Assembly (NCBI RefSeq): GCF_004310345.1
Contig: NZ_SISK01000005.1
Location: 168,804-232,803, forward strand
Direction: 5' to 3'
Source: Paracoccus subflavus
Lineage (GTDB): Bacteria; Pseudomonadota; Alphaproteobacteria; Rhodobacterales; Rhodobacteraceae
DNA: 64,000 nucleotides
The notes below the pieces were generated by a model. The model saw nothing but the letters and a program-made list of their open reading frames with translations. It was not told where the DNA came from and ran no database searches. The position numbers were made by a program, and so were the translations under genes. Below, in pieces: positions 1 to 10,025 of the stretch; the stretch's first letter is position 1, and each line of letters opens with the position of its first letter.

Positions 1-1
1 G

Positions 2-1111
2 GATCCCAGGGGCAATCGCGACCCGGCCGAAATGGCGCGTGTCCTGACCACGTCGTATGGCCGGGTGCTGGACGCGGCGGTGCGCGACACCATTGCCCGG
101 CATGACATCCGCATCGAGGGATTGTCCGACGACGACATCGGCGGCCTGATCTCGCGCGAGGCCTCGGCCCAGGTGCGCGACCGCGTGCTGGACGATCCCG
201 GTCTGGTCGGCCAGACGGTCGAATTCGACGTGCTGACCAGCGGGCGCATCGACGGCTATTTCAAGGGCCGCGTCACCATGGACAGCGCCGAACGCGACGG
301 CAACACCTCGCCCCAGCAGTTGCAGCTTGCCCAGGAACTTGCTGACCGGGGCGAGATGGTGACCCGCTTCAACTGGGACTTCCTGACCAATGCCGATGCG
401 TCCGACCAGCGCCCCGAGGCGGCGGGCCTGGGCGTGGCGATCCTGGGATCGTTCTACATGATGCTGGTAGTGCTGGTCCTGTCGGTGCCGATCGGGGTTG
501 CCGCCAGCATCTATCTGGAGGAGTTCGCCCCCAAGAACCACCTGACCGACATCATCGAGGTCAATATCTCGAACCTTGCGGCGGTGCCTTCGATCGTGTT
601 CGGCATCCTGGGGCTGGCGGCTTTCATCAACTTTGTCGGCCTGCCGCAATCGGCGCCCATTGTCGGCGGGCTGGTGCTGACGCTGATGACGCTGCCCACG
701 ATCATCATTTCCACCCGCGCGGCGCTCAAGGCGGTGCCGCCCTCGATCCGCGACGCGGCCCTGGGCGTGGGCGCGTCCAAGATGCAATCGGTAGTCCACC
801 ATGTCCTGCCGCTGGCGATGCCGGGGATCCTGACCGGGACCATCATCGGACTGGCGCAGGCCCTGGGGGAAACCGCGCCCTTGCTGCTGATCGGCATGGT
901 GGCATTCGTGCGCAACTATCCCGATGGTCTGCCGGGCGGGCTGATGGACCCGGCTTCGGCGCTGCCGGTGCAGGTCTATAACTGGACGCAGCGGTCCGAT
1001 CCGGCCTTCATCGAACGGGCCTCGGGGGCGATCATCGTGCTGCTGGTGTTTCTTCTGTGCATGAACCTGCTGGCGATCTGGTTGCGCCGCAAGTTCGAGC
1101 GCCGCTGGTAA
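2..1111 (+). CDS. pstA: Phosphate ABC transporter permease PstA (5' end outside the window)
   Basis: This is an inner-membrane permease of the high-affinity Pst phosphate importer. The frame is open from the first base, and the first internal ATG (position 32) has no convincing ribosome site, so the gene most likely begins upstream. The first ~130 visible residues are a soluble region seen in rhodobacteral PstA. Several hydrophobic helices follow, with the permease EAA-type loop [19 protein letters not shown]. The C-terminus is basic ([10 protein letters not shown]), as expected for the cytoplasmic side. pstB follows 20 bp downstream, and phoU and phoB come next, which fixes the assignment. 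Expression is presumably PhoB-controlled from a promoter outside the window (inference). Confidence 0.93.
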   Translation, partial: DPRGNRDPAEMARVLTTSYGRVLDAAVRDTIARHDIRIEGLSDDDIGGLISREASAQVRDRVLDDPGLVGQTVEFDVLTSGRIDGYFKGRVTMDSAERDGNTSPQQLQLAQELADRGEMVTRFNWDFLTNADASDQRPEAAGLGVAILGSFYMMLVVLVLSVPIGVAASIYLEEFAPKNHLTDIIEVNISNLAAVPSIVFGILGLAAFINFVGLPQSAPIVGGLVLTLMTLPTIIISTRAALKAVPPSIRDAALGVGASKMQSVVHHVLPLAMPGILTGTIIGLAQALGETAPLLLIGMVAFVRNYPDGLPGGLMDPASALPVQVYNWTQRSDPAFIERASGAIIVLLVFLLCMNLLAIWLRRKFERRW

Positions 1112-1131
1112 TCTCGGCCAAGGAGTCCACA

Positions 1132-1932
1132 ATGTATGATACGAGCCGCCGCGTGGAGAATGCCGTGACCCCCAACGATATCAAGATTCAGGCCCGCAAT
1201 GTGCAGGTCTATTACGGCGACAAGCAGGCGCTGAAGGATGTGGACGTGGACATCCAGGACAAGACCGTGACCGCCTTCATCGGTCCGTCGGGCTGCGGCA
1301 AGTCCACCTTCTTGCGCTGCATCAACCGCATGAACGACACCATTCCCATCGCCCGGGTCGAGGGCGAGATCCTGCTGGACGGCGAGGATGTCTATGACCG
1401 CCGCGTCGATCCGGTGCAGTTGCGCGCCAAGGTCGGCATGGTGTTCCAGAAGCCGAACCCGTTCCCCAAGTCGATCTATGACAACGTGGCCTATGGCCCC
1501 CGCATCCACGGGCTGGCCCGCAACCGCGCCGAACTGGACGGCATCGTCGAAAGGGCGCTGCGCGGCGCCGCCCTGTGGAACGAGGTCAAGGACCGTCTGG
1601 CGGAACCCGGCACCGGGCTGTCGGGCGGCCAGCAGCAGCGGCTGTGCATCGCCCGCGCGGTCGCGACCTCGCCCGAGGTGCTGCTGATGGACGAACCCTG
1701 TTCGGCGCTTGACCCGATCGCCACCGCCCAGATCGAGGAGCTGATCGAGGAACTGCGGACCACGTTTTCCGTGGTGATCGTGACCCATTCCATGCAGCAG
1801 GCCGCAAGGGTCAGCCAGAAGACGGCCTTTTTCCACCTGGGTAACCTGGTGGAATACGGCGACACCGACGACATCTTCACCAAGCCCAGGGACAGCCGGA
1901 CCGAAGCCTATATCTCGGGCCGGATCGGCTGA
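1132..1932 (+). CDS. pstB: Phosphate ABC transporter ATP-binding protein PstB
   Basis: This is the ATPase subunit that drives phosphate import through PstA/PstC. Its 266 residues match the usual length. Walker [10 protein letters not shown] lies at residues 51-59, the ABC signature is [14 protein letters not shown], and Walker B is [13 protein letters not shown] switch histidine occurs in [14 protein letters not shown]. The PstB hallmark [20 protein letters not shown] is present. The start at 1132 is preceded by AAGGAG at a good distance. An ATG 75 bp upstream in the same frame lies inside pstA and has no such site. The gene sits between pstA and phoU in the standard order. Confidence 0.97.
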   Translation: MYDTSRRVENAVTPNDIKIQARNVQVYYGDKQALKDVDVDIQDKTVTAFIGPSGCGKSTFLRCINRMNDTIPIARVEGEILLDGEDVYDRRVDPVQLRAKVGMVFQKPNPFPKSIYDNVAYGPRIHGLARNRAELDGIVERALRGAALWNEVKDRLAEPGTGLSGGQQQRLCIARAVATSPEVLLMDEPCSALDPIATAQIEELIEELRTTFSVVIVTHSMQQAARVSQKTAFFHLGNLVEYGDTDDIFTKPRDSRTEAYISGRIG

Positions 1933-1953
1933 TATCTGACAAGGGGGCAGACC

Positions 1954-2679
1954 ATGAACCGCGAGAAGCATATCTCATCGGCATTCGATCGCGACCTGGA
2001 AACGATCGAGGCGCTGGCCGTCAAGATGGGCGGCATGGTCGAGGCGGCCATCACCGACGCCGCAACCGCCCTGGAAACTAGGGACGAGGAACTGGCCGAG
2101 CAGGTGCTGCGCCGCGACAGGTCCATCGACGATCTGGAACAGAGGCTGAACGACGAAGCCGCGCGGCTGATCGCGCTGCGCGCGCCCACCGCCACCGATC
2201 TGCGCATGGTGCTGGCGGTGATGAAGATCTCGCATTCGCTGGAGCGTGTGGGGGATTACGCCAAGAACATGGCCAAGCGCACCAGCGTGCTGTCGCAGAT
2301 GCCGCCCATCGATGGGGCGGGCCTTGCCTTGCGCCGGATGAGCAATGTGGTGGGAAAGATGATGCAGGACGCGCTGGACAGCTATATCCGCCGCGACGCC
2401 GGATTGGCGCAGGACGTGCGCCAGCGCGATCTTGAGGTGGATCAGATGTATAACGCGCTGTTTCGCGAATTCCTGACGCATATGATGGAAGACCCGCGCA
2501 ACATCACCGCCTGCATGCACCTTCATTTCATCGCCAAGAACATCGAACGCATGGGCGATCTGGCCACCGCGATCGCCGAACAGGTGATCTATCTGGTTTC
2601 GGGCGACCTGCCCGACGATTCGCGCCCCAAGGCCAACAGCGTTCCGATGGCCGATACGGACGCGGCGGCCGGAGGCTGA
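1954..2679 (+). CDS. phoU: Phosphate signalling protein PhoU
   Basis: PhoU is a peripheral negative regulator that links the Pst transporter to the PhoR/PhoB two-component system. The 241-residue all-helical protein has two PhoU repeats, with the pattern ERVGDYAKNMAKR in the first and ERMGDLATAIAEQ in the second, the metal-binding E/DxxxD-type motifs of the family. It starts with ATG after AAGGGGGCAG, 21 bp downstream of pstB, and is followed 5 bp later by phoB. Order and spacing indicate one transcript with the pst genes. The phoR kinase is not seen in the window and may lie upstream of pst. Confidence 0.96.
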   Translation: MNREKHISSAFDRDLETIEALAVKMGGMVEAAITDAATALETRDEELAEQVLRRDRSIDDLEQRLNDEAARLIALRAPTATDLRMVLAVMKISHSLERVGDYAKNMAKRTSVLSQMPPIDGAGLALRRMSNVVGKMMQDALDSYIRRDAGLAQDVRQRDLEVDQMYNALFREFLTHMMEDPRNITACMHLHFIAKNIERMGDLATAIAEQVIYLVSGDLPDDSRPKANSVPMADTDAAAGG

Positions 2680-2684
2680 GGACA

Positions 2685-3374
2685 ATGACCCGTCAATCCC
2701 CCTGTGTCCTGGTGGTCGAGGACGAAGGCGCCCAACGCGAGGTGCTGCAATACAACCTCGAGGCCGAAGGGTTTTCCGTCGTGGTGGCCGACAATGGCGA
2801 GGACGCCCTGCTTCTGGTGCAGGAGGAGCAGCCCGACCTGATGGTGCTGGACTGGATGCTGCCAAAGGTGTCGGGCATCGAGGTCTGCCGCCAGGTCAAG
2901 GCCGATCCGGCCACCCGGTCGATCCCGATCATCATGCTGTCCGCGCGCAGCGAGGAAACCGACCGCGTCCGCGGCCTGGAAACGGGTGCCGACGATTATG
3001 TGGTCAAGCCCTATTCCGTCGTGGAACTGATGGCCCGCCTGCGCACCCAGTTGCGCCGCACCCGCCCCGCCAGCATGGGCGAGCGGCTGTCCTTTGGCGA
3101 CATCATCCTGGATGCCGCCGAACACCGGGTGTTTCGCGCGGGCCTGGCGCTGCATCTGGGCCCGACCGAATTCCGGCTGCTGTCCACGCTGATGGAGAAG
3201 CCGGGCCGGGTCTGGACCCGCGAACAGTTGCTGGACCGGGTCTGGGGGCGCGACATCTATGTGGACACGCGCACCATCGACGTTCATGTGGGGCGTCTGC
3301 GCAAGGCGCTGATGCAGAACGGCGGATCGGACCCGGTGCGCACCGTGCGCGGCACCGGCTATTCCCTGGGCTGA
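2685..3374 (+). CDS. phoB: Phosphate regulon response regulator PhoB
   Basis: This is an OmpR-family response regulator that activates phosphate-starvation genes. Residues 1-120 form the receiver domain, with acidic residues VVEDE near 10-14, phospho-acceptor Asp56 in LMVLDWMLPK, and the conserved Lys in DYVVKPYS. The C-terminal ~100 residues are a winged helix with the usual ending VRTVRGTGYSLG. The length of 229 residues is normal. It starts 5 bp after phoU with a GAGGA site. The convergent sugar kinase ends 9 bp beyond its stop, and no terminator hairpin was seen there. Confidence 0.95.
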   Translation: MTRQSPCVLVVEDEGAQREVLQYNLEAEGFSVVVADNGEDALLLVQEEQPDLMVLDWMLPKVSGIEVCRQVKADPATRSIPIIMLSARSEETDRVRGLETGADDYVVKPYSVVELMARLRTQLRRTRPASMGERLSFGDIILDAAEHRVFRAGLALHLGPTEFRLLSTLMEKPGRVWTREQLLDRVWGRDIYVDTRTIDVHVGRLRKALMQNGGSDPVRTVRGTGYSLG

Positions 3375-3383
3375 GACCCGGGA

Positions 3384-4259
3384 TCAGGTTCGCCCGGCGA
3401 TAAAGGCCATCACCTCATCCAGCCCCGGAATGGCCTCGCCCGCGCCGGGCCGCGTCACCTTCAGCGCCGCCGCCCCAGCCGCCAGCCGCAGCGCGTCGGG
3501 CACCGTGTCGCCGCGATCCAGCGACGCCGCGAAATAGCCCGCAAAGGTATCGCCCGCCCCCGTGGTATCGACCGGACGCACGGCAAAGGCCGGCTGGCGA
3601 TAGACCGCGCCGGTGATCAGGTCGCGATACTCCGCACCATCCGCGCCGCGCGTGATCAGCAGGCCCCGGACCGGCAGCGGACCGGGAATCGCCGCGAACA
3701 GCGCCTCGGCCTCGCCCGCGTTCATGGCCAGGATCGTCGCATGGGGCAGAACGGCGCCTACCGCGTCGATGTCGAAGGGCGCGGCGGAATAGATCACCCG
3801 GGCGCCCGCTGTTCGGGCGATCCGGGCGGCCTCGACCTGGGCGCTTGTCTCGTTCTGGATCAGCAGGCTGTCCTGCGCCGTGATGGCCGACAGCGGCTTT
3901 TCCAGCATGGCGGGGGCGATGGCGCGATTGGCGCCCGGGTGGATGACGATGGCATTCTCGGCGGCGCTGTCCAGCAGGATGACGGCATGGCCCGTCGGCT
4001 GGTCCGCCAGCCGCAGGATGCCGGCGGTATCGACGCCGCGTTCGGTCAGCCGGTCGATCACCCAGCCGTCGCCCGCCCCCATGGCGCCCAGATGGTGGGT
4101 CACGGCACCCGCGCGGGCGGCGGCGATGGACTGGTTCGCCCCTTTGCCCCCCAGGCCGCAGACATGACCGCGCGCCGCCAGCGTCTCGCCCGGCCGGGGC
4201 AGGCGGTGCAGTCGATAGACATGGTCGATGTTGATCGAACCCAGGTTCCAGATGGCCAT
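3384..4259 (-). CDS. rbsK: PfkB-family sugar kinase, ribokinase-like
   Basis: This protein phosphorylates a sugar, most likely ribose at O5, using ATP. The N-terminal NLGSINIDHVYRL and GGKGANQSIAAAR match PfkB signature 1. The C-terminal signature is DTTGAGDTFAGYF, with catalytic base Asp237 and the anion hole in GAGDTF (234-239). The length of 291 residues is typical. It stands alone, without an ABC ribose transporter or regulator beside it, so substrate specificity is not proven by context and it could act on another pentose or a nucleoside. Transcription converges on phoB. Confidence 0.82.
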   Translation of the reverse strand: MAIWNLGSINIDHVYRLHRLPRPGETLAARGHVCGLGGKGANQSIAAARAGAVTHHLGAMGAGDGWVIDRLTERGVDTAGILRLADQPTGHAVILLDSAAENAIVIHPGANRAIAPAMLEKPLSAITAQDSLLIQNETSAQVEAARIARTAGARVIYSAAPFDIDAVGAVLPHATILAMNAGEAEALFAAIPGPLPVRGLLITRGADGAEYRDLITGAVYRQPAFAVRPVDTTGAGDTFAGYFAASLDRGDTVPDALRLAAGAAALKVTRPGAGEAIPGLDEVMAFIAGRT

Positions 4260-4311
4260 GGCATTTCCTCCAGGCGGATGTTGACCGAACCGTGCGGCAT
4301 GTCCAGCAATG

Positions 4312-4338
4312 AAAAACGCGCCCCCCAGGGGGCGCGTC
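4312..4338 (-). terminator. Rho-independent terminator of the petABC operon
   Basis: Read on the minus strand, a 10-bp GC-rich stem (arms 4316-4325 and 4328-4337) is followed by a run of five T. It lies 24 bases beyond the petC stop, at the right place and orientation to end the bc1 transcript. Confidence 0.8.
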
Positions 4339-4361
4339 GGGATCCCTATCAGGCGGAAGGA

Positions 4362-5804
4362 TCAGGTCTTGCGGTGCAGTTTCTGCTTGTGCGGCGCCCA
4401 AAGCCGCTTGTTGGTCAGATACAGAAGCGAGGTCAGCACGATCAGGAACAGAACCGACACCAGGCCCACCTGCTTGCGGTCGGTCAGCTTGGGTTCGGCC
4501 GTCCACATCATGAAGGCCGCCACGTCCGCGGCCATCTGGTCCACCGTCGCGGGCGTGCCGTCGGCATAGGTCACAAGATCATCCGACAAGGGCGCCGGCA
4601 TGCTGATGAGACCGCCCGGAAAGGCGGTGTTTTCGTAAAGCACGCTGCCGGCCTGTTCGACCTCTTCACCGGTATAGCCGGTCAGGACGGCATGGATGTA
4701 TTCCGGGCCGCCGATACCGTTCACCAACTGGCTGATCCCGGTGCCATAGGGACCGCTGAATCCGGCCCGGGCCTTGGCCATCAGCGACAGGTCAGGCCCC
4801 ATGCCCTCGCCCACGACCGTCGGGAAATGGTCCGTCGGCAGGCGGGCGCGTTCTTCGCCCGTTTCGGGGTCCAGCAGGGGCGCCAAGCCTGCGGCATAGG
4901 CGCGGACCTGGTCTTCGGGCAGGCCGGGGCCGCCATCGTCGTGCAAAGTGCGGATCGGCACGAACTTCATGCCATGGCAGGCGGCGCAGACCTCGGTATA
5001 GACCTGCAACCCGCGCTGAAGCTGGAACTGGTCGTATTTCCCGAAAGGCCCTTCGAAGCTGAAGGCGATATCCTCGATCGTGGCGGCGCCATGATCGCCG
5101 CCGTCCTTGGCTTCCTCGCCATGCTCGTCTGCGGCCATGCCCTCGATGTCGTCATGACCCTCTTCGGCGACCACCGTGCCGCTGGTTTCGGCCGGTGCTG
5201 CGGCCTCGTCGCCCTCGGTTACGGCAACGGCATCCCCGGCGGGTTCGCCGGCGCCCTCGGGCTCGGTGGCATCGGCAGCCCCCGCATCGGCCCCGGATGC
5301 TTCGGCGGCGGGCTCATCGGTTGCTGTCTCTCCGGCCGGGGGGGCCTCGACTGCGGTTTCAGCGACCGGAGCTTCCCCAGCCGCGGTTTCCCCGGCGGGG
5401 GCCTCCCCGGAAGGGGTGCCCTCGGCAGGGGTCTCGGACGTGCCAGGAGCCGGGGCCGCATCGGCGGCAGGAGCCGCGCTCTCGGGCGCCCCCTCTGTGG
5501 TGGCCGTGGGGGCCGCCGGGGCCTCCATCGGGGTTTGTTCGGCCGCTCCGGGAACCGCGGTGGGCTCGGACGACTGGGTCGGCGCGGTCGCCGATTCCCC
5601 GGCGGGGGTCTGACCCGAACCCGCCTGGGCAGGGGCCGCGGGCGCCTGGGTCTGATCGGCCGATGGCTCGGCGGCGGGCGGCGTCACGGTTTCCTGCGCC
5701 GGCTGCGGGGCCGGGGTGGTGGTGACGGCCTCCTGGGCAAGGGCGCCGCCCCCGCCGCAGATCGCAAGGGCCAGGGCGGCAGAAAGCGTTTTTGTTCTGA
5801 GCAT
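4362..5804 (-). CDS. petC: Cytochrome c1 of the bc1 complex, with long acidic Ala/Pro-rich insert
   Basis: This is the membrane-anchored haem c subunit that passes electrons from the Rieske centre to soluble or membrane cytochrome c. It has a Sec signal peptide ([20 protein letters not shown], cleavage near ALA-QE) and then about 200 residues rich in Ala, Pro, Glu and Thr ending in a His/Asp/Glu stretch. The catalytic domain carries the haem motif CAACH (273-277), a candidate Met ligand in LISMPAPL, and a C-terminal membrane anchor. About 480 residues is far above the ~260 of most bacteria and is typical of Paracoccus. Tandem ATGs at 5807 and 5804 are both possible starts. The later one has better spacing to AAGGA. 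The Paracoccus name is fbcC. Confidence 0.95.
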   Translation of the reverse strand: MLRTKTLSAALALAICGGGGALAQEAVTTTPAPQPAQETVTPPAAEPSADQTQAPAAPAQAGSGQTPAGESATAPTQSSEPTAVPGAAEQTPMEAPAAPTATTEGAPESAAPAADAAPAPGTSETPAEGTPSGEAPAGETAAGEAPVAETAVEAPPAGETATDEPAAEASGADAGAADATEPEGAGEPAGDAVAVTEGDEAAAPAETSGTVVAEEGHDDIEGMAADEHGEEAKDGGDHGAATIEDIAFSFEGPFGKYDQFQLQRGLQVYTEVCAACHGMKFVPIRTLHDDGGPGLPEDQVRAYAAGLAPLLDPETGEERARLPTDHFPTVVGEGMGPDLSLMAKARAGFSGPYGTGISQLVNGIGGPEYIHAVLTGYTGEEVEQAGSVLYENTAFPGGLISMPAPLSDDLVTYADGTPATVDQMAADVAAFMMWTAEPKLTDRKQVGLVSVLFLIVLTSLLYLTNKRLWAPHKQKLHRKT

Positions 5805-5820
5805 CATTCCTTGGCTTTCC

Positions 5821-7143
5821 TTACTCGGCCATGCGCGTGGGGGAATCGTAATGCGCAAGGTAGTCTTCCTCGATCGTGGCGGGCATCGGTTCCGGCTTCT
5901 CGATCACGCCCAGCAGCGGCAGGATGACCAGGAAATAGGCGAACCAGTAGGCCGAGGCGATCAGCGAGATGGTGGCATAGGGTTCCTCGGCCGGCATGGC
6001 GCCGCACCACATCAGCAGCACGAAATCAAACACCAGGATCCAGAACCACCACTTGAACTGCGGGCGATAGCGTCCCGACCGGACCCGGCTGGTGTCCAGC
6101 CAGGGCACGAGCGCCATCACCAGGATCGCGCCGAACATCGCCAGCACGCCGAAGAACTTGGCGTCGATGATGCCGAAGGACAGGAACTGGACGATCTGCA
6201 CGACCCAGACATCGGCGGTGAAGGCGCGAAGGATCGCGTAGAAGGGCAGGAAGTACCATTCCGGCACGATATGGGCCGGTGTCGCCAGCGGGTTCGCCTC
6301 GATATAGTTGTCGGGGTGGCCCAGGTAGTTCGGCATGAAGCCCACCACCGCAAAGAATACGATCAGCACGACGCCCAGCGCGAACAGATCCTTCAGCACG
6401 AAATAGGGCCAGAAGGGCAGCGTGTCGCGGGCGGCCTCTTGCTTGCTGGTGCGGCGCACCTCGACCCCGGTGGGGTTGTTGTTGCCGGTGGTGTGGAACG
6501 CCCAGACATGGACGATGGCCAGCCCGAGAATCACGAAGGGCAACAGATAGTGCAGCGAGAAGAAGCGGTTCAGCGTGGCGTTGTCCACTGCCGGTCCGCC
6601 CAGCAGCCACTGCTGCAGCGCGCCGCCGATGCCCGGAATCGCGCCGAACAGTCCGGTGATCACGGTCGCGCCCCAGAAGGACATCTGGCCCCAGGGCAGC
6701 ACATAGCCCATGAACGCCGTGGCCATCATCGCCAGATAGATCAGCATGCCGATGATCCAGGTGACTTCGCGCGGCGCCTTGTAGCTGCCGTAATACAGGT
6801 TGCGGAAGATGTGCAGGTACACCGCCACGAAGAACAGCGAGGCGCCGTTCGCGTGCAGATAGCGCAGCATATAGCCGCCGTTGACGTTGCGCATGATGTG
6901 TTCGACGCTGGCGAACGCCATGTCCACATGCGGCGTATAATGCATCACCAGGACAATTCCGGTAACGATCTGCAGCACCAGGCAGAACATCAGCACGATG
7001 CCCCAGATCCACATCCAGTTCAGGTTCTTGGGCGTGGGGATCATCAGGGTGTCATAGATCAGCCCGACGATCGGCAGGCGGCGGTAAAGCCATTTTTCCG
7101 AACCCGTCCTGGGCTCGTAATGGTCATGCGGAATTCCGGCCAT
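5821..7143 (-). CDS. petB: Cytochrome b of the bc1 complex
   Basis: This is the quinol-oxidising membrane subunit with two b haems. Its 440 residues contain about eight transmembrane helices. The haem-ligating histidines can be recognised around MHYTPH and [12 protein letters not shown] and in the paired downstream helix ([15 protein letters not shown]). The Qo-site PEWY motif occurs in [16 protein letters not shown]. It starts with ATG after GAGGAGGG, 12 bases after petA, and is followed by petC after 13-16 bases, giving the classical Rieske-b-c1 order. The Paracoccus name is fbcB. Confidence 0.97.
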   Translation of the reverse strand: MAGIPHDHYEPRTGSEKWLYRRLPIVGLIYDTLMIPTPKNLNWMWIWGIVLMFCLVLQIVTGIVLVMHYTPHVDMAFASVEHIMRNVNGGYMLRYLHANGASLFFVAVYLHIFRNLYYGSYKAPREVTWIIGMLIYLAMMATAFMGYVLPWGQMSFWGATVITGLFGAIPGIGGALQQWLLGGPAVDNATLNRFFSLHYLLPFVILGLAIVHVWAFHTTGNNNPTGVEVRRTSKQEAARDTLPFWPYFVLKDLFALGVVLIVFFAVVGFMPNYLGHPDNYIEANPLATPAHIVPEWYFLPFYAILRAFTADVWVVQIVQFLSFGIIDAKFFGVLAMFGAILVMALVPWLDTSRVRSGRYRPQFKWWFWILVFDFVLLMWCGAMPAEEPYATISLIASAYWFAYFLVILPLLGVIEKPEPMPATIEEDYLAHYDSPTRMAE

Positions 7144-7155
7144 GAAAAGCCCTCC

Positions 7156-7716
7156 TCAGCCCAGTTGGATGGTGGTGTCGCTGATAAACTCGGCGACGGG
7201 AATATGCAGGTTCTGCGGTGCAGGGCCGCGGCGAATGCGCCCGGCGGTATCATAGTGCGAGCCGTGGCAGGGGCAGAACCAGCCGCCGAAATCGCCGGCG
7301 CCGTCGCCGATGGGCACGCAGCCCAGATGGGTGCAGACGCCGATCTGGACCAGCCATTCGCCGGCCTCGTCCAGGGTGCGGTTCTCGTCCGTGGCGGGCA
7401 ACGAGGGGTCGTTTGCGTTCTGCGCGTTCTGATCCATCAGGTCGGTCAGCGGAACGGCACGGCCGGCCTCGATCTCCTCGGGGGTGCGGCGGCGGATGAA
7501 CACGGGCTTGCCCAGCCATTTCACCGTCAACTGGGTGCCTTCGGCGACCCCGCTGACATCGACCTGGATCGAGGCGAGCGCCTGGACATCGGCCGAAGGG
7601 TTCATCTGGTTCACAAGCGTCCAGGCGGCGGCGCCGGCGGCCACGGTGCCTGCGCCCGCCGTGGCGTAATAGAGGAAATCCCTCCGGGTGCCTACGTGTT
7701 CGTCTGCGTGGGACAC
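7156..7716 (-). CDS. petA: Rieske iron-sulfur subunit of the bc1 complex
   Basis: This is the [2Fe-2S] subunit that takes the first electron from quinol. It has a twin-arginine type N-terminus ([12 protein letters not shown]) with an uncleaved membrane anchor. The cluster ligands lie in [11 protein letters not shown] and CPCHGSHYD, two Cys and two His plus the disulfide Cys pair. GTG at 7716 is taken as the start because GGAG lies 9 bases upstream and the protein then begins SHADEH, as in the P. denitrificans protein. A TTG at 7731 overlaps that ribosome site and is rejected. First gene of petABC; 186 residues. Confidence 0.95.
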   Translation of the reverse strand: MSHADEHVGTRRDFLYYATAGAGTVAAGAAAWTLVNQMNPSADVQALASIQVDVSGVAEGTQLTVKWLGKPVFIRRRTPEEIEAGRAVPLTDLMDQNAQNANDPSLPATDENRTLDEAGEWLVQIGVCTHLGCVPIGDGAGDFGGWFCPCHGSHYDTAGRIRRGPAPQNLHIPVAEFISDTTIQLG

Positions 7717-7968
7717 GGGTGTATTCTCCAATTCCAGGCCGGGACCGGCCGATACGACAATCCGGGCCGCGTATCGTCGCAGCCTTCGCGCCCGCGGTTC
7801 TAGCCTTCAATTATGTGTCAGTCCAGCGGGTAAGCCAGCCTGTTCGGGCCGAGGGTCCGGGAGGTGTTGGAAAAGTGTCGCGGGCATTTCGTCGCAGCCC
7901 TGCGCGAAACGGGCATCAGCCCCCGGCCGCAGGGGTCGCGCCGCCATGGGGATATTGCGTGCCAGAGG
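7717..7968 (-). promoter_or_regulatory. Leader/promoter region of petABC (candidate)
   Basis: This is 252 bases between the radC stop and the petA start, both on the minus strand. The only promoter-like element noticed is CATAAT read on the minus strand at 7815-7810, with a poor -35 (TGGCTT). It lies about 95 bases upstream of petA. No terminator hairpin with a T-run was found after radC. No small gene was recognised. Confidence 0.3.
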
Positions 7969-8736
7969 TCAGAGCAGCCTCTGGCTGCGAAAGCTGAGTT
8001 CGCGCGATTTGCCGATGATCAGGTGGTCATGGATGGTGATTCCCATGCTGTCCGCGGCCTGGGCGATGCGGGCGGTCATGGTGATGTCGGACTCGGAAGG
8101 GGTGGGATCGCCCGAGGGATGGTTGTGGACCAGGATCAGGGCCGAGGCGTTCAGTTCAAGCGCGCGGCGGATGATTTCGCGCGGATAGACCGGAACATGA
8201 TCCACGGTGCCACGGGCCTGTTCCTCGTCCGCGATCAGGACGTTCTTGCGGTCCAGATACAGGACGCGGAACTGTTCGATCTCGCGATGGGCCATCGTGG
8301 TATGACAGTAATCCAGCAGCGCGTCCCAGCCTGACAGGACCGGGCGGTGCATGATCCGGGCCCGCGCCATGCGCTGCGCCGCAGCCTCGACGATCTTGAG
8401 TTCGGTGACAACCGCGGGGCCAACCCCGTCGATCTGTTCCAGCCGCGTGGCGGGGGCTGTCAGCACGCGGTTGAAGTCGCCGAAGGCTTCAATCAGGCGG
8501 CGGGCCAGCGGCTTTACGTCTTGGCGGGGAATGGCGCGGAACAGGACCAGTTCCAGCAGTTCGTAATCCGGCATCGCGGCGGCCCCGCCCAGCATGAAGC
8601 GGTCGCGCAGCCGGGCGCGGTGATCGGCCAGATAGGACGGCGCCTTTCCTTCCGGAACGGGGGACACCATCGCCTCGTCCGATGCGGGTTGGAACAAAGG
8701 CAACGATATTTCGGCAAAGGTGCGATTCGGGTCCAT
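7969..8736 (-). CDS. radC: RadC/JAB-domain protein
   Basis: This is a member of the RadC (DUF2466) family with an N-terminal helix-hairpin-helix region and a C-terminal JAMM/MPN metalloprotease-like domain. The metal-binding signature VHNHPSGDPTPSESD is complete, and helix-hairpin-helix residues appear in LEQIDGVGPAVVTEL. The biological role is uncertain, since the old DNA-repair assignment is not supported for the family. ATG at 8736 is preferred over a TTG seven codons upstream. 255 residues, slightly longer than the family norm because of a ~30-residue N-terminal tail. It lies downstream of dnaJ on the same strand. Confidence 0.9.
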   Translation of the reverse strand: MDPNRTFAEISLPLFQPASDEAMVSPVPEGKAPSYLADHRARLRDRFMLGGAAAMPDYELLELVLFRAIPRQDVKPLARRLIEAFGDFNRVLTAPATRLEQIDGVGPAVVTELKIVEAAAQRMARARIMHRPVLSGWDALLDYCHTTMAHREIEQFRVLYLDRKNVLIADEEQARGTVDHVPVYPREIIRRALELNASALILVHNHPSGDPTPSESDITMTARIAQAADSMGITIHDHLIIGKSRELSFRSQRLL

Positions 8737-8784
8737 GGCGCCACCATTGACCCGCAAATGTGAAGGAAGGGTTAACGCCGTCCG

Positions 8785-9945
8785 TCAGCCCCGCATCCCG
8801 TCCCAGAAGCTTTTCACCTTGTTGAAGAAGCTATCCGACTGCGGGCTGTTGTCGGCCTGTTCGGCCTCGAAGTCGCGCAGCAGCTCGCGTTGGCGGGGGG
8901 TCAGGTTCACGGGGGTTTCGACCACCAGTTCGATCAGCATGTCGCCCGCCTCGCCAGCGGCGCCGGGGCCGTGGCGCAGCGGCGGCATCCCCTTGCCGCG
9001 CAGGCGCATCTGGCGGCCCGACTGGCTGCCTGCAGGCACCTTGACCCGGGCGCGGCCGCCGTCGATGGTGGGCACCTCGACCTCGCCGCCCAGGGCTGCG
9101 GTCGCCATGCTGACCGGCACCTGGCAGGCCAGCACCTTGCCGTCGCGCAGAAAGATGGCGTGGTCCCTGACCTCGATGAAGATGTACAGATCGCCCGCCG
9201 GGCCGCCGCGCAACCCGGCCTCGCCCTCGCCGGCCAGACGGATGCGGGTGCCGGTTTCGACCCCCGCCGGGATGTTCACCGACAAGGACCGTTCGCGTTC
9301 GATCCGGCCCGCGCCGTGGCAGGCCTTGCACGGATTCTTGACGATCTGGCCCTGGCCGCCGCAGGTGGGGCAGGTGCGTTCCACGGTGAAAAAGCCCTGC
9401 TGGGCGCGAACCTTGCCCATGCCCGCGCAGGTGGGACAGGCGGCGGGCTGGGTGGCGCCCTCGGCCCCGGTGCCCTGGCATTCCTCGCAGGCCGTCGATC
9501 CGGGAACGCTGATGGATTTCTTGATGCCGGTATAAGCCTCTTCCAGGCTGACGCGAAGGTTGTAGCGCAGATCCTGGCCGCGTTGCGCGCGAGAGCGGCC
9601 CCCGCCGCCACCACGCCGGCCCATCATGTCGCCGAACAGATCCTCGAACACATCGGCAAAGGCGGTGCCGAAGTCGCCCGGATGGGCGCCGCGTCCATTG
9701 AAGCCGCCGCCCATGCCGCCATCGAAGGCCGCATGGCCGAAGCGGTCATAGGCTGCCTTTTTCTGGTCGTCCCTGAGGCAGTCATAAGCCTCGTTGGCTT
9801 CCTTGAAGCGGGACTCGGCCTGGGGATTGTCCTTGTTGCGGTCGGGATGCAGTTCCTTCGCCTTCTGGCGATAGGCCTTCTTGATTTCCTCGGCCGAGGC
9901 CCCGCGCGTCACGCCCAGAACCTCGTAATAGCAACGCTTGGCCAT
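8785..9945 (-). CDS. dnaJ: Chaperone DnaJ (Hsp40)
   Basis: This is the co-chaperone that stimulates the DnaK ATPase and delivers unfolded substrates. The J domain (residues ~1-70) carries the HPD motif in [11 protein letters not shown] Gly-rich region ([11 protein letters not shown]) follows, then a zinc-binding domain with four CxxCxGxG repeats ([32 protein letters not shown]), then the substrate-binding C-terminal domains. 386 residues is standard. The start at 9945 follows AGGACAG and is preferred over an upstream in-frame start. It is 80 bases downstream of dnaK, probably on the same heat-shock transcript. Confidence 0.97.
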   Translation of the reverse strand: MAKRCYYEVLGVTRGASAEEIKKAYRQKAKELHPDRNKDNPQAESRFKEANEAYDCLRDDQKKAAYDRFGHAAFDGGMGGGFNGRGAHPGDFGTAFADVFEDLFGDMMGRRGGGGGRSRAQRGQDLRYNLRVSLEEAYTGIKKSISVPGSTACEECQGTGAEGATQPAACPTCAGMGKVRAQQGFFTVERTCPTCGGQGQIVKNPCKACHGAGRIERERSLSVNIPAGVETGTRIRLAGEGEAGLRGGPAGDLYIFIEVRDHAIFLRDGKVLACQVPVSMATAALGGEVEVPTIDGGRARVKVPAGSQSGRQMRLRGKGMPPLRHGPGAAGEAGDMLIELVVETPVNLTPRQRELLRDFEAEQADNSPQSDSFFNKVKSFWDGMRG

Positions 9946-10025
9946 TTTCTGTCCTGTCTTGTTCCCCAACGAAACGGCCGGCCCGCGTCATCGCACGGAC
10001 CGGCCCCGAAAGGGTGCGGCCCGGA

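Noticed and set aside
5804..5858. In-frame TTG start for cytochrome c1 at 5858
   Set aside because: It lies inside petB and would put 17 residues before the signal peptide. The ATGs at 5804/5807 give a proper signal sequence.
5716..7803. Long open frame opposite petB and petA
   Set aside because: Antisense shadow rich in His, Asp and Gln with no recognisable domain. The bc1 genes on the other strand are certain.
9978..10015. GC-rich partial inverted repeats between dnaK and dnaJ
   Set aside because: Pairing is imperfect and no T-run follows, so the two genes are treated as one transcript.
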